Position numbers and translations under genes: made by a program
Assembly: GCA_017550445.1 (NCBI GenBank)
Contig: JAFZOV010000122.1
Coordinates: 1 to 15,218, forward strand
Direction: 5' to 3'
Length of the DNA: 15,218 bases
Source of the DNA: Fibrobacter sp.
GTDB taxonomy: Bacteria; Fibrobacterota; Fibrobacteria; Fibrobacterales; Fibrobacteraceae
Part shown: positions 6,956-14,133 of the stretch, piece after piece
Layout of the letters: each line of letters opens with the position of its first letter
Position numbering within the stretch: the first letter of the stretch is position 1
Notes under the pieces: model-generated
Database searches by the model: none
What the model was told of the DNA's origin: nothing
What the model saw: only the letters and a program-made list of their open reading frames with translations

Positions 6956-8367
6956 TATTTTGCTCCTTCGAGGACAGCGCGAACAGCGCCAAGCTTTTCA
7001 TTAGTTTCTTCAAATTCACGGTCGGCGTTAGAGGCCGCCACAATGCCACCACCAGCCTGCAGGCTAATCGTCTTGCCCTGCTTGAGGCAGCAACGGATAG
7101 CGATACAGAAGTCAAGATCGCCGTCGGATTCCATGTAACCTACGGCACCGGCATAGAAGCGACGCTTCACCTTTTCGAGGCCGGAGAGGATTTCGATGGC
7201 GCTAATCTTCGGCGCACCGCTCACGGTACCGGCCGGGAAGCTGGAACGCAGCACTTCAATCGCCTTCTTGCCCACGGAAACCTTGCCCTGCACATCAGAG
7301 ACCAGGTGAATCACGTGGCTGTAAAGTTCGCACTGCATGAACTTGACGGTATCCACGGTGCCGGCGGTGCAGACGCGACCGAGGTCGTTACGAGCGAGGT
7401 CCACCAACATCAAGTGTTCGGCGCGTTCCTTCGGGTCGTTCTTGAGTTCGTCCATCAGCACATAGTCTTCAGCTTCATTCTTGCCGCGGCGGCGAGTGCC
7501 TGCAATCGGGTGGATGCTTGCAACGCCATCACGCACGCGCACGAGGCTCTCGGGCGATGCGCCAATCAGCTGGTGAGTGCCGTAATCAATGTAGAACAGG
7601 TACGGAGACGGGTTCACCGTGCGGAGGCGGCGGTAAATTTCCATAGCCTCGATATCGCTTTCGAACTGCAAGCGGCGAGACGGCACGGCCTGCACGATGT
7701 CGCCAGCGATGATATGTTTCTGAAGTTCGGCAACCTTCTGCGTGTATTCCACGCGGGTCTTTTCAAAGTCGCTCTTAATTTCGCTCTTCTTGACATCCTT
7801 TTCAGGGGCGAGGTAGCTGAAATCAAGGTCGGCGAGGCGTTCCTTGACGCGCTCGATGGCAGCCTTCAAATCAATTTCATGTTCTTCGTAGTTCAAGGCG
7901 AACAGGTGAAGCTTTTCGGTGAAGTGGTCAAATACGATGTAGATGTGACCGACAATGAATTCGCATTCAGGGATGTTGAGTTCATCGACCTGCGGAGCGA
8001 GGCGGATTGTATCGCAACGGGCGCAGAATTCGTAGCCGAGATAGCCAATGCCTGCTGCCGGAATAGGAATCTGGTTGGGCGGCACGGTGTTTTCGCCCGC
8101 AATCTTCAGCAAGTAATCCAGAATATCGCCATCCTTAAGGACAACCGTTTCATTGCCGTCAACGACAATAGAGACGTTGTCTTCGTTCTGGCGAACGCGG
8201 AAGGCTTCATCGACCATCAGGGTCGAATAGCGGTCGCGGCCGTGAGCGAAAGATGCCGATTCAAGAATGGCCTTTGCGCCAAGCTTTTTGGCAAGGGAGA
8301 AGGGAGTGTATCGTTCACCGGGAAGCGCCTCGTAGATGCTGTCGGTGCGGGGTTCTTTGTTGTTCAT
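6955..8367 (-). CDS. trpE: Anthranilate synthase component I
   Basis: The 470-residue enzyme converts chorismate and ammonia (from TrpG) to anthranilate, the committed step of tryptophan synthesis. The Trp-binding LES element is visible at residues 35-37 (AILESASF), so feedback inhibition by tryptophan is likely. The chorismate-binding half contains PSPYLFYIDYG, GASPESLVRV, HPIAGTRRRG, LVDLARNDLGRVC, FPAGTVSGAPK, AVGYMESDGDLDF and QAGGGIVAASN. The frame can be extended two codons to a TTG, but the ATG at 8367 has AGAGG seven bases upstream and is preferred. Transcription should start from the leader promoter at 8583-8611 and pass the attenuator at 8441-8475. Confidence 0.97.
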   Translation of the reverse strand: MNNKEPRTDSIYEALPGERYTPFSLAKKLGAKAILESASFAHGRDRYSTLMVDEAFRVRQNEDNVSIVVDGNETVVLKDGDILDYLLKIAGENTVPPNQIPIPAAGIGYLGYEFCARCDTIRLAPQVDELNIPECEFIVGHIYIVFDHFTEKLHLFALNYEEHEIDLKAAIERVKERLADLDFSYLAPEKDVKKSEIKSDFEKTRVEYTQKVAELQKHIIAGDIVQAVPSRRLQFESDIEAMEIYRRLRTVNPSPYLFYIDYGTHQLIGASPESLVRVRDGVASIHPIAGTRRRGKNEAEDYVLMDELKNDPKERAEHLMLVDLARNDLGRVCTAGTVDTVKFMQCELYSHVIHLVSDVQGKVSVGKKAIEVLRSSFPAGTVSGAPKISAIEILSGLEKVKRRFYAGAVGYMESDGDLDFCIAIRCCLKQGKTISLQAGGGIVAASNADREFEETNEKLGAVRAVLEGAK

Positions 8368-8440
8368 TTTCAATCCTCTAGTTTTTCAAATTCGTTTGCG
8401 TTTTCGCAAAGGCTTGGGTTTCCGGAGGATTTTCAGAAGT

Positions 8441-8475
8441 AAAAAAGAAAGGCCTCCGTGAGTCCGGAAGCCTTT
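8441..8475 (-). terminator. Attenuator terminator of the trpE leader
   Basis: AAAGGCUUCCG (8475-8465) pairs with CGGAGGCCUUU (8458-8448): 11 bp with one G-U, then UUUCUUUUUU-type tail. The antiterminator is GAGCCCGG (8515-8508) with CCGGACUC (8467-8460), seven of eight pairs. The stem-loop sequence is nearly the same as that of the trpB attenuator (GGACTC loop, AAAGGC..GGCCTTT arms). Confidence 0.92.
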
Positions 8476-8519
8476 GCTTTAAAATCTTGGGTGATTTGCG
8501 ACAAATGCCGGGCTCTATG

Positions 8520-8576
8520 TTAGAGTCCGCGCCACCAACGACGGTTCATAGTTGCTGTAGTCACAAAATTCATCAT
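8520..8576 (-). CDS. trpL: trp leader peptide upstream of trpE, 18 aa with tandem Trp
   Basis: The frame encodes MMNFVTTATMNRRWWRGL and ends with TAA. Two TGG codons lie at 8532-8537 (plus-strand coordinates), just before the GGACUCU/AGAGCCC segment that acts as the 1:2 stem. It has exactly the same length as the trpB leader and shares the NR-WW-G core. The first ATG is six bases after the predicted -10 box, so the transcript probably begins at the start codon; the second ATG at 8573 is an alternative start. Confidence 0.9.
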   Translation of the reverse strand: MMNFVTTATMNRRWWRGL

Positions 8577-8582
8577 AGCCCA

Positions 8583-8611
8583 AAAATATCAATCCAAAAA
8601 ACGCTTGGCAA
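8583..8611 (-). promoter_or_regulatory. Predicted trpE leader promoter
   Basis: TTGCCA (8611-8606) and TATTTT (8588-8583) are 17 nt apart, with start predicted at about 8576. It shares the extended -35 sequence CCCTTGCCAA with the trpB leader promoter. A GGGGCGAACCCC hairpin lies just upstream. Confidence 0.7.
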
Positions 8612-8703
8612 GGGGTTCGCCCCAAAAAATCGTAAAATATTTGAAATCAATAGCCCAATTAGGCAAAAATTGGCCCCCACTATCACATAATTTTGCCCCT
8701 CGG

Positions 8704-8732
8704 TTGCGGGGGCATAATCATTTATATATATT
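8704..8732 (+). promoter_or_regulatory. Predicted promoter of the lipoprotein/radical SAM pair
   Basis: TTGCGG (8704-8709) and TATATT (8727-8732) are spaced by 17 nt. The -35 box is inside an inverted repeat (TGCCCC/GGGGGCA, about 8693-8714) that could be a protein-binding site or the end of another RNA. Confidence 0.6.
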
Positions 8733-8766
8733 CGAAAGGAACAAGAATCTTAGACAGGAGAACACC

Positions 8767-9444
8767 ATGTTCTACAAACACTGGAAAAAATTGGCACTTG
8801 CTTTGACCGGATTTTTCTGGGCCAGTTGCGACTTCGGATCTTCTTCGAGTGAAGAAGCAGCCCTCTATGGTTGTCCACCGGAAGGTTGCGAGCCCAACCC
8901 CGCTATTTCCAGTTCCAGCACCGAAGGAAACCTTTCGAGTAGCGCAACAGAGACTTCTAGTTCTTCTGAAGAACAAAAGCCTGTTTCCAGCAGCGAAGAT
9001 TTCGGCAAAGTAGTTCCTCTGTACGGTATCGAATACGAAAAATTCGTATCCTCGAGCAGCGCAGAAGAATCTTCAAGCAGCTTTACAGAAATCATGCCTG
9101 CCTACGGAGTTCTTGATAAAATCGCTTGTATCCAAAAACCGGGCGAAAAAACAATGCTCTGCGACGACGGAGTCACCTGCAAGCAAGTGACCGAAGAACG
9201 CTGGGCACCCGAAAACCCCTGCGTTGACGAAATCTGCCCCGATTACGGCGTCGTTCAGATTTCCGAAAACACCTATGAATGCGACGGCGTTAAATACAAC
9301 GAAGCCGAATTCCACGCCCGTTACAAAAAGATCACTGAAGCCGAAAATTCTGAACAGGATTCCTCTTTCCAAGGAGAAATACAACCGGCCCTTTACGGTC
9401 CACCTTGCGTATTCAACGGAACCTGCGACGATGCTGAAAAATAA
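8767..9444 (+). CDS. Cys-rich lipoprotein, likely substrate of the adjacent radical SAM enzyme
   Basis: The 225-residue protein has a short basic N-terminus, a hydrophobic stretch and a signal peptidase II-like site WASC with lipid Cys21, so it is probably a membrane lipoprotein; Asp follows the Cys. Residues 24-105 are Ser/Glu-rich linkers of the kind common in Fibrobacter surface proteins. Five Tyr-Gly motifs are spread along the chain: ALYG (32-35), PLYG (84-87), PAYG (111-114), PDYG (158-161) and ALYG (208-211). Ten further Cys are present (36, 41, 121, 132, 138, 152, 157, 172, 214, 220). Together with the radical SAM gene 54 bases downstream, this resembles the 'radical SAM-associated putative lipoprotein' family of Bacteroidetes, in which YG motifs recur. 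Any modification is inferred. The ATG at 8767 has AGGAG at ideal distance; the frame upstream to 8605 is not used. Confidence 0.82.
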   Translation: MFYKHWKKLALALTGFFWASCDFGSSSSEEAALYGCPPEGCEPNPAISSSSTEGNLSSSATETSSSSEEQKPVSSSEDFGKVVPLYGIEYEKFVSSSSAEESSSSFTEIMPAYGVLDKIACIQKPGEKTMLCDDGVTCKQVTEERWAPENPCVDEICPDYGVVQISENTYECDGVKYNEAEFHARYKKITEAENSEQDSSFQGEIQPALYGPPCVFNGTCDDAEK

Positions 9445-9446
9445 GT

Positions 9447-9475
9447 AGGTGAACCTTGTTCGACAAGCCTCACCT
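9447..9475 (+). promoter_or_regulatory. Intercistronic hairpin between lipoprotein and radical SAM gene
   Basis: AGGTGA (9447-9452) pairs with TCACCT (9470-9475), and CTTGT pairs with ACAAG inside, with a TCG loop. No U-run follows directly, so it may stabilise the upstream message or limit read-through instead of ending transcription. The rest of the gap is a C/A/T-rich stretch (CACATTCTACATTACACATT) of the sort that recurs between genes in this group. Confidence 0.55.
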
Positions 9476-9498
9476 CACATTCTACATTACACATTTTT

Positions 9499-10575
9499 AT
9501 GAAACTCTCTCTTAAAAAGAAACTCGCACTCGAAGCTTATCGCCTTTATCGTCACAACGAAATCAAGGCTCATCCTCTTACGTACTTTTTCTGGGAATGC
9601 ACCCTGCGTTGCAACCTGCACTGTTTGCACTGCGGCAGCGACTGTGTAAAAGATGCTATTCCCGACATGCCCCGCGAAGATTTTATGGGCGTACTCGACA
9701 AGCTCGCCCCGCACATTGACCCAAAGCACTTTATTGTGGTGATTACCGGTGGCGAACCCCTGATGCGCCCTGACCTCGAAGAATGCGGCCAAGAAATCAA
9801 GAAACGCGGCTACCCCTGGGGCATGGTCAGCAACGGCCTCGCCATGACGCCGGAACGTTTCGTGAAGCTCCTGAACGCAGGTCTACGCTCGCTCACCATT
9901 AGCCTCGACGGCCTGCAAGAAAGCCACAACCATTTCCGCGGCGACCCGCATAGCTTTGAGCGAGCGCTGCGGGCCATTGACATGGCCGCCCACACCGAAG
10001 GCCTGACCTTCGATGTGATGACCTGCGTGAACCGCCAAAACCTCAAGGAACTGCCAAAAATCCTCGATATGCTCCTTAAAATCGGCGTCAAGCGCTGGCG
10101 TATTGCAACGGTGTTCCCCAAAGGCCGCGCCAAGGACAATCCGCTGTTCCAGCTCACGAACCAGGAATTCCGCCAGGTATTCGACTTCATTCGCGAAGTC
10201 AAGAAGCTGAATGTCATCAACGTGAATTACGGCTGCGAAGGCTTCCTCGGCAGCTACGAAAAAGATGCCCGCAACTACCCGTTCTTCTGCCGTGCCGGCG
10301 TGAACGTGTCTTCGGTGCTCTGCGACGGCAGCATCTCGGCCTGCCCGAGCCTGCGCGGCGACTACATTCAAGGTAACATCTACAAGGACGATCTGTGGGA
10401 AGTCTGGCAGAAACGCTACCAGGTGATGCGCGACCGCAGCTGGGCTAAAATCGGCGATTGCAAGACCTGCAAATACTGGCGCTACTGCGAAGGCTCCAGC
10501 CTCCACCTCCGCGACGAGAAGACCAAAGAACTCGCCTACTGCCACGTGAAGCGCCTCGAAGACGCCGGCGCATAA
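9499..10575 (+). CDS. Radical SAM/SPASM protein of the rSAM/lipoprotein type
   Basis: The 358-residue enzyme has the radical SAM cluster motif CNLHCLHC (Cys38, Cys42, Cys45) preceded by FFWECTLR, the GGEPL motif, and a C-terminal SPASM domain: CRAGVNVSSVLCDGSISACP, CKTCKYWRYC and a last Cys in AYCH. SPASM enzymes hold extra 4Fe-4S clusters and usually modify peptides or proteins. The gene follows a Cys-rich lipoprotein with repeated YG motifs, the likely substrate. Chemistry cannot be read from sequence. The start ATG lacks an SD, so lower expression than the lipoprotein is plausible. A strong terminator follows 18 bases after the stop. Alternative: an AdoMet maturase for another target. Confidence 0.9.
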   Translation: MKLSLKKKLALEAYRLYRHNEIKAHPLTYFFWECTLRCNLHCLHCGSDCVKDAIPDMPREDFMGVLDKLAPHIDPKHFIVVITGGEPLMRPDLEECGQEIKKRGYPWGMVSNGLAMTPERFVKLLNAGLRSLTISLDGLQESHNHFRGDPHSFERALRAIDMAAHTEGLTFDVMTCVNRQNLKELPKILDMLLKIGVKRWRIATVFPKGRAKDNPLFQLTNQEFRQVFDFIREVKKLNVINVNYGCEGFLGSYEKDARNYPFFCRAGVNVSSVLCDGSISACPSLRGDYIQGNIYKDDLWEVWQKRYQVMRDRSWAKIGDCKTCKYWRYCEGSSLHLRDEKTKELAYCHVKRLEDAGA

Positions 10576-10593
10576 GGCAAGAATTGCGAAAGT

Positions 10594-10630
10594 AAAAAAG
10601 CCGTGCCCCGCAAGTTGGGCACGGCTTTTT
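10594..10630. terminator. Bidirectional terminator after the radical SAM gene
   Basis: GCCGTGCCC (10600-10608) and GGGCACGGC (10617-10625) form a perfect 9-bp stem with an 8-base loop. It is flanked by AAAAAA on the left and TTTTT on the right, so it can stop transcription from both sides. Confidence 0.93.
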
Positions 10631-10700
10631 CCAGTAGGAGGTACACCTACCGGGGCTAGAACCTTGACCGCAGTTGTTCTTTCCCCCAAACAACTCCCTT
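10594..10700 (-). ncRNA. Candidate small structured RNA, unidentified
   Basis: Read on the minus strand, this gene-free stretch gives three hairpins in a row: AGUUGUU/AACAACU (10695-10672), CCGGUAGG/CCUACUGG (10653-10631, one G-U) and the terminator stem with a U-run. The G-run in the first loop can pair with CCCC before the second hairpin, a possible pseudoknot. The second hairpin exposes ACCUCC, which matches the anti-SD of 16S rRNA. No convincing promoter was found, and the hairpins also exist on the plus strand, so orientation is uncertain. The remaining gene-free bases (10700-10910) are AT-rich with small inverted repeats, such as GTTGTT/AACAAC at 10806-10823, and show no gene. Confidence 0.35.
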
Positions 10701-10913
10701 AGCAGTCAAGAAAATTTCCAAACCAATCTCTAGCCTTAGGTGTTTTTACCTAGCCGCAAATTAGGTATTTACATACTCAAATTAAATAGTTGATAAAAAC
10801 AAAGTGTTGTTCACAAAAACAACAGACAAGTGTTCTGCAAAAACCCTTATTTTTCGCTTATTTCGCAAAAATCGTCATTCCAAGAAGCTTTTTTTTAGAT
10901 ATTATTTAGGGTG

Positions 10914-13058
10914 ATGGTACAAGCGAGCCTCACATCGAACCAAACGCACATTGTAGATGTGCTTTTAAAGAAGAATCCCAACCTTAACCGGGAGATTCTT
11001 GAAAAGGCTGTTGCCTTTATTGCCGAGGCTCATGAAGGTCAATACCGCAAGAGCGGCATGCCCTACACCGAACACCCCTATGAAGTGGCAAAGATCCTTG
11101 CCGACCTCAAACAGGACCAGTCCACGGTCTTGGCAGGGTTGCTCCATGATGTGGTCGAAGATACCGACCATTCCCTCGAAGAAATTGCCGAAGAATTTGG
11201 AAACGACACCGCCTTCATGGTGGATGCCGTCACTAAGATTACTGCTGCCCAGGAATCAAGCAAAACAGCCCAAAAAGCGGAAACCTACCGTAAGCTGATT
11301 ACGGCCATGGCAAAAGACCCTCGGGTCATCATGATCAAAATCGCAGACCGCATCCACAACATGCGCACCATGCGGTACATGAAACCCGAAAAAAGGCAGT
11401 TGATTGCCCAGGAAACCCTGGACATCTATATTCCGCTTACCCACCGATTCGGTCTCTACAAGCTGAAAAACGAACTTGAAGACTTAAGTTTCAAGTACGT
11501 AAACCCCGACGAATACCAGAAGCTGGTGGACCTCCTTATCGAAAATAAGGAATCCCGCGAAAAATACATTCAGTCGGTGATCGGACCGTTGCAAATCAAG
11601 ATGGCGCTGGAAGATTTCGACTGCACCATCCAGGGCCGCACCAAGAATATTTACAGCATCTACAACAAGATGCTCAGCCGCGGTTGCCAGTTCGAAGACA
11701 TTTTCGACATTTTCGCCATACGCATTATCGTCGATACCATTCCCGAATGCTATTTGGCATTGGGCTACGTCCACAACCTGTGGACGCCCCTGCAAAGCCG
11801 CTTTAAGGACTACATCGCAACCCCGAAGCCGAACCTTTACCAGAGCATTCACACCACCGTGATCGGTCCCGAAAACAAGATGGTGGAAGTCCAGATCCGT
11901 ACCAAGGACATGGACCTCACCGCCGAAAAGGGATTCGCCGCCCACTGGGCCTACAAAATGGAAACCCAGCACGAAGGCGAAGAACTGGAATGGCTCAACC
12001 ACATGGTAAAGCTCCAATCGGAAATTTCCGACTCCAAGGAGTATCTCGACTTCTTGAAGGTGGACTTGAAACCCTCGGGCATGACGGTATTTACCCCCAA
12101 GGGGACCTCTATCGAATTGCCGCAAGGTTCCATCGTCTTGGACTTTGCATTTGCAGTCCATACCGAACTGGGCCTGCACTGCATTGGCGCAAAAATCAAC
12201 GACGAAGTGGTGAATCTGGACACGGTGGTCGAACATGGTGCCACCATCCAGGTGCTCAAAAGCCCGAACCAGGAACCGAGCCCCGAATGGCTGGACATGG
12301 TTAAGACGGTCAAGGCCAAGCAGGAATTGCGCCGCTGGATGAAAACCAGCATCATGAAGCAGGCCCTTGACCTCGGCAAGGAAATCTGGGACCGAGAACT
12401 CCGCCTGCAGAAAATCGAAAAAGCCAAGCGCCCCTCGGAAGAAAGCATTTGCAAATATTTCGGAACCCCCTCCATCGATGACTTCTACGAACGTCTCGGC
12501 CAGGGCGAACTTCCACTTGCGGACATCCAACGATTCTTGAACGGTGGCGAAACCACGCAGAAGGAATCGAATTCACTCCGGTTCTTCCCCATATTCAACA
12601 AGGACCTGAAGGCTGACCGCAGAGACGAAATGCCTCTGCAAATCGGCCAAGAAACCAGTTTGGTGGTCCACTTCGCCAAGTGTTGCAGTCCGATCCCCGG
12701 CGATCCGGTGGTTGGCGTCTTGCGCCCGAAGATCGGTATCGAAGTCCACAATGCCGACTGTCCTCAGCTTAAGAACCTGCCCATGGAACAACGCATTGCC
12801 GTGGAATGGAGTGAAGACATCAAGCATTCCTTCGAAACGCACTTGACCATCGAAACGGAAAACCGCAAGAACATGACCTTCGACGTGTTGCAGGAACTCA
12901 AGCGCGCCAACGTGTTCCTAGAACGGATTTCAGCGGCAAGCCAACATTATTCAGGAAGAATCAAACTGGTGTTCAAGGCATTCCGCAAGGAACAAGTGGA
13001 TTCAATCATTACCGCAATCAAGAATATTGCTGGCGTCAAGCAGGTGGTAAAATCATGA
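10914..13058 (+). CDS. rel: Bifunctional (p)ppGpp synthetase/hydrolase, Rel/SpoT family
   Basis: The 714-residue stringent-response enzyme makes and degrades (p)ppGpp. Order of domains: HD hydrolase (about 35-190, with LLHDVVEDTD near residue 78), synthetase (about 230-370), TGS (about 385-450, VFTPKGTSIELPQGS), a Cys-containing region (AKCCSPIPGD near 588) and C-terminal ACT (about 640-714). The HD motif is intact and the synthetase carries RFKD (296-299), the RXKD signature of bifunctional enzymes, plus NLYQSIHT and VEVQIRT. The length is normal. A GTG lies one codon upstream (10911); the ATG at 10914 is preferred, with AGGG close by. TATTAT at 10900-10905 may be a -10 box very close to the start, but no good -35 was found. 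The next gene overlaps its stop by 4 bases. Confidence 0.95.
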   Translation: MVQASLTSNQTHIVDVLLKKNPNLNREILEKAVAFIAEAHEGQYRKSGMPYTEHPYEVAKILADLKQDQSTVLAGLLHDVVEDTDHSLEEIAEEFGNDTAFMVDAVTKITAAQESSKTAQKAETYRKLITAMAKDPRVIMIKIADRIHNMRTMRYMKPEKRQLIAQETLDIYIPLTHRFGLYKLKNELEDLSFKYVNPDEYQKLVDLLIENKESREKYIQSVIGPLQIKMALEDFDCTIQGRTKNIYSIYNKMLSRGCQFEDIFDIFAIRIIVDTIPECYLALGYVHNLWTPLQSRFKDYIATPKPNLYQSIHTTVIGPENKMVEVQIRTKDMDLTAEKGFAAHWAYKMETQHEGEELEWLNHMVKLQSEISDSKEYLDFLKVDLKPSGMTVFTPKGTSIELPQGSIVLDFAFAVHTELGLHCIGAKINDEVVNLDTVVEHGATIQVLKSPNQEPSPEWLDMVKTVKAKQELRRWMKTSIMKQALDLGKEIWDRELRLQKIEKAKRPSEESICKYFGTPSIDDFYERLGQGELPLADIQRFLNGGETTQKESNSLRFFPIFNKDLKADRRDEMPLQIGQETSLVVHFAKCCSPIPGDPVVGVLRPKIGIEVHNADCPQLKNLPMEQRIAVEWSEDIKHSFETHLTIETENRKNMTFDVLQELKRANVFLERISAASQHYSGRIKLVFKAFRKEQVDSIITAIKNIAGVKQVVKS

Positions 13059-13648
13059 TTTCAAAGCTCCACCACAGCGACTACACTTTAAAGAACCGCG
13101 CCTTCAACTGCAGAATGCGCAACCGTTACTACGAAGAAGTGTACTACGCGTTCAGGGCAATTTTCCCAAACGAAATTGCCGAGCGAACTGAAAAAGATCC
13201 TGTGGCGGATACAATCTGGTTCCAGAACCTGAGCAAAGAAATCAAGCGTTACGAAAGACTGATCATGACCTGTCTGGAATATGCACAGGCGGCCATTTTC
13301 TATGGCAAGGCCGAAAACAAGGCCATGTACTCCAAGGACAAACGCTGGGGTATTCTGCAAGAAGAAATCTTCCTGGTTCACTTTTTGCAGGAACTGCTTT
13401 CAACCACACGCTATGTGATTGCCCGAATCGAAACCGACCAGATGGTGCAACGCTGGGCTGGCGAAATGCAGGATCTCAAGACCAAGCCAGTCGCTTCGGG
13501 TTACGTGAACGCCATTCAGGAAAAGCTGAACGAAATGAACGCGGCAACGCTTGACGAATTCAAGGACCTGTTGCGGCATGTGCTAGACAGATTCCAGATT
13601 GGCAACACATTGTTCGGAACCGTACAGGAGCTGCAGAACTTCTATTAA
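13055..13648 (+). CDS. Hypothetical protein translationally coupled to Rel
   Basis: I do not recognise this 197-residue protein. It has no signal peptide, membrane segment or Cys cluster. It is rich in charged and aromatic residues and looks mostly helical (for example RNRYYEEVYYAFRAIF near 22, LQEEIFLVHFLQELLSTTRY near 100). The ATG overlaps the rel stop (ATGA), so the two are translated together. A role in or near the stringent response is possible on position alone. Codon use resembles the neighbours, which supports a real gene. Confidence 0.8.
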   Translation: MISKLHHSDYTLKNRAFNCRMRNRYYEEVYYAFRAIFPNEIAERTEKDPVADTIWFQNLSKEIKRYERLIMTCLEYAQAAIFYGKAENKAMYSKDKRWGILQEEIFLVHFLQELLSTTRYVIARIETDQMVQRWAGEMQDLKTKPVASGYVNAIQEKLNEMNAATLDEFKDLLRHVLDRFQIGNTLFGTVQELQNFY

Positions 13649-13662
13649 AAAGGAACCAAAAT

Positions 13663-13740
13663 AATTCGGATTTCGGATTTCAGATTTCGGAATTTTTAAT
13701 CAAAGAACAACTCCGAATTCCGAATTCTGAATTCATAATT
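13663..13740. repeat. Inverted clusters of 7-bp tandem repeats in the gap before nuoA
   Basis: The left arm has four heptamers (AATTCGG, ATTTCGG, ATTTCAG, ATTTCGG; 13663-13690). The right arm has four of the reverse type (CCGAATT, CCGAATT, CTGAATT, CATAATT; 13713-13740). Together they can form a long imperfect hairpin. They fill most of the 100-base gap between the hypothetical gene and nuoA. No terminator U-run is present. Confidence 0.75.
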
Positions 13741-13748
13741 TACCAACT

Positions 13749-14129
13749 ATGTCTGAATATATCATACTTTCAATATTTCTGTTTCTGGGCGCGTTTATCG
13801 CGGCAGCAGCGACCATTACAGGTCTTTTGCTCGGTTACCGTACCAAGAAAACCAAGAACAAGATGGCTCCCTACGAATGCGGTATGGAAACCATCGGCAA
13901 CGCGCGAATCCAGTTCAAGGTGGGCTACTACCTGTTCGCGCTCCTCTTTTTAGTTTTCGACATCGAAGCTCTTTTCCTGTTCCCGGTAATGGCGAACTTC
14001 AAGGAAATCATGGCGGGCAATTCCCCGCTTTCGCCTACGATTGTCGTTATTGACCTGGTGATTTTCATGGCAATTCTCGTTTCTGGTCTTGCCTACGCAT
14101 GGAAAAAAGGAATCCTTAAGTGGGAATAA
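13749..14129 (+). CDS. nuoA: NADH-quinone oxidoreductase subunit A
   Basis: The 126-residue membrane subunit of respiratory complex I has three hydrophobic helices (about 5-30, 60-82, 95-117). Between the first two is the conserved loop with [20 protein letters not shown], followed by [16 protein letters not shown], the family hallmark with conserved Asp and Glu. The length is normal. No SD is visible before the ATG. It is 4 bases from the next gene, which fits the standard nuoA-nuoB order. Complex I here pumps protons or sodium during NADH or ferredoxin oxidation. Confidence 0.96.
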   Translation: MSEYIILSIFLFLGAFIAAAATITGLLLGYRTKKTKNKMAPYECGMETIGNARIQFKVGYYLFALLFLVFDIEALFLFPVMANFKEIMAGNSPLSPTIVVIDLVIFMAILVSGLAYAWKKGILKWE

Positions 14130-14133
14130 CCCT

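Noticed and set aside
5909..7138. 409-codon plus-strand frame opposite trpGD and the end of trpE
   Set aside because: Antisense shadow; His/Ala/Val-rich and without motifs.
7306..8442. 378-codon plus-strand frame opposite trpE
   Set aside because: Antisense shadow; would also run into the attenuator.
8605..8766. 54-codon upstream extension of the lipoprotein
   Set aside because: It would place the signal peptide internally, overlaps two promoters, and the ATG at 8767 has an ideal SD.
11484..12530. 348-codon minus-strand frame opposite rel
   Set aside because: Antisense shadow of a gene with intact domains; no recognisable protein.
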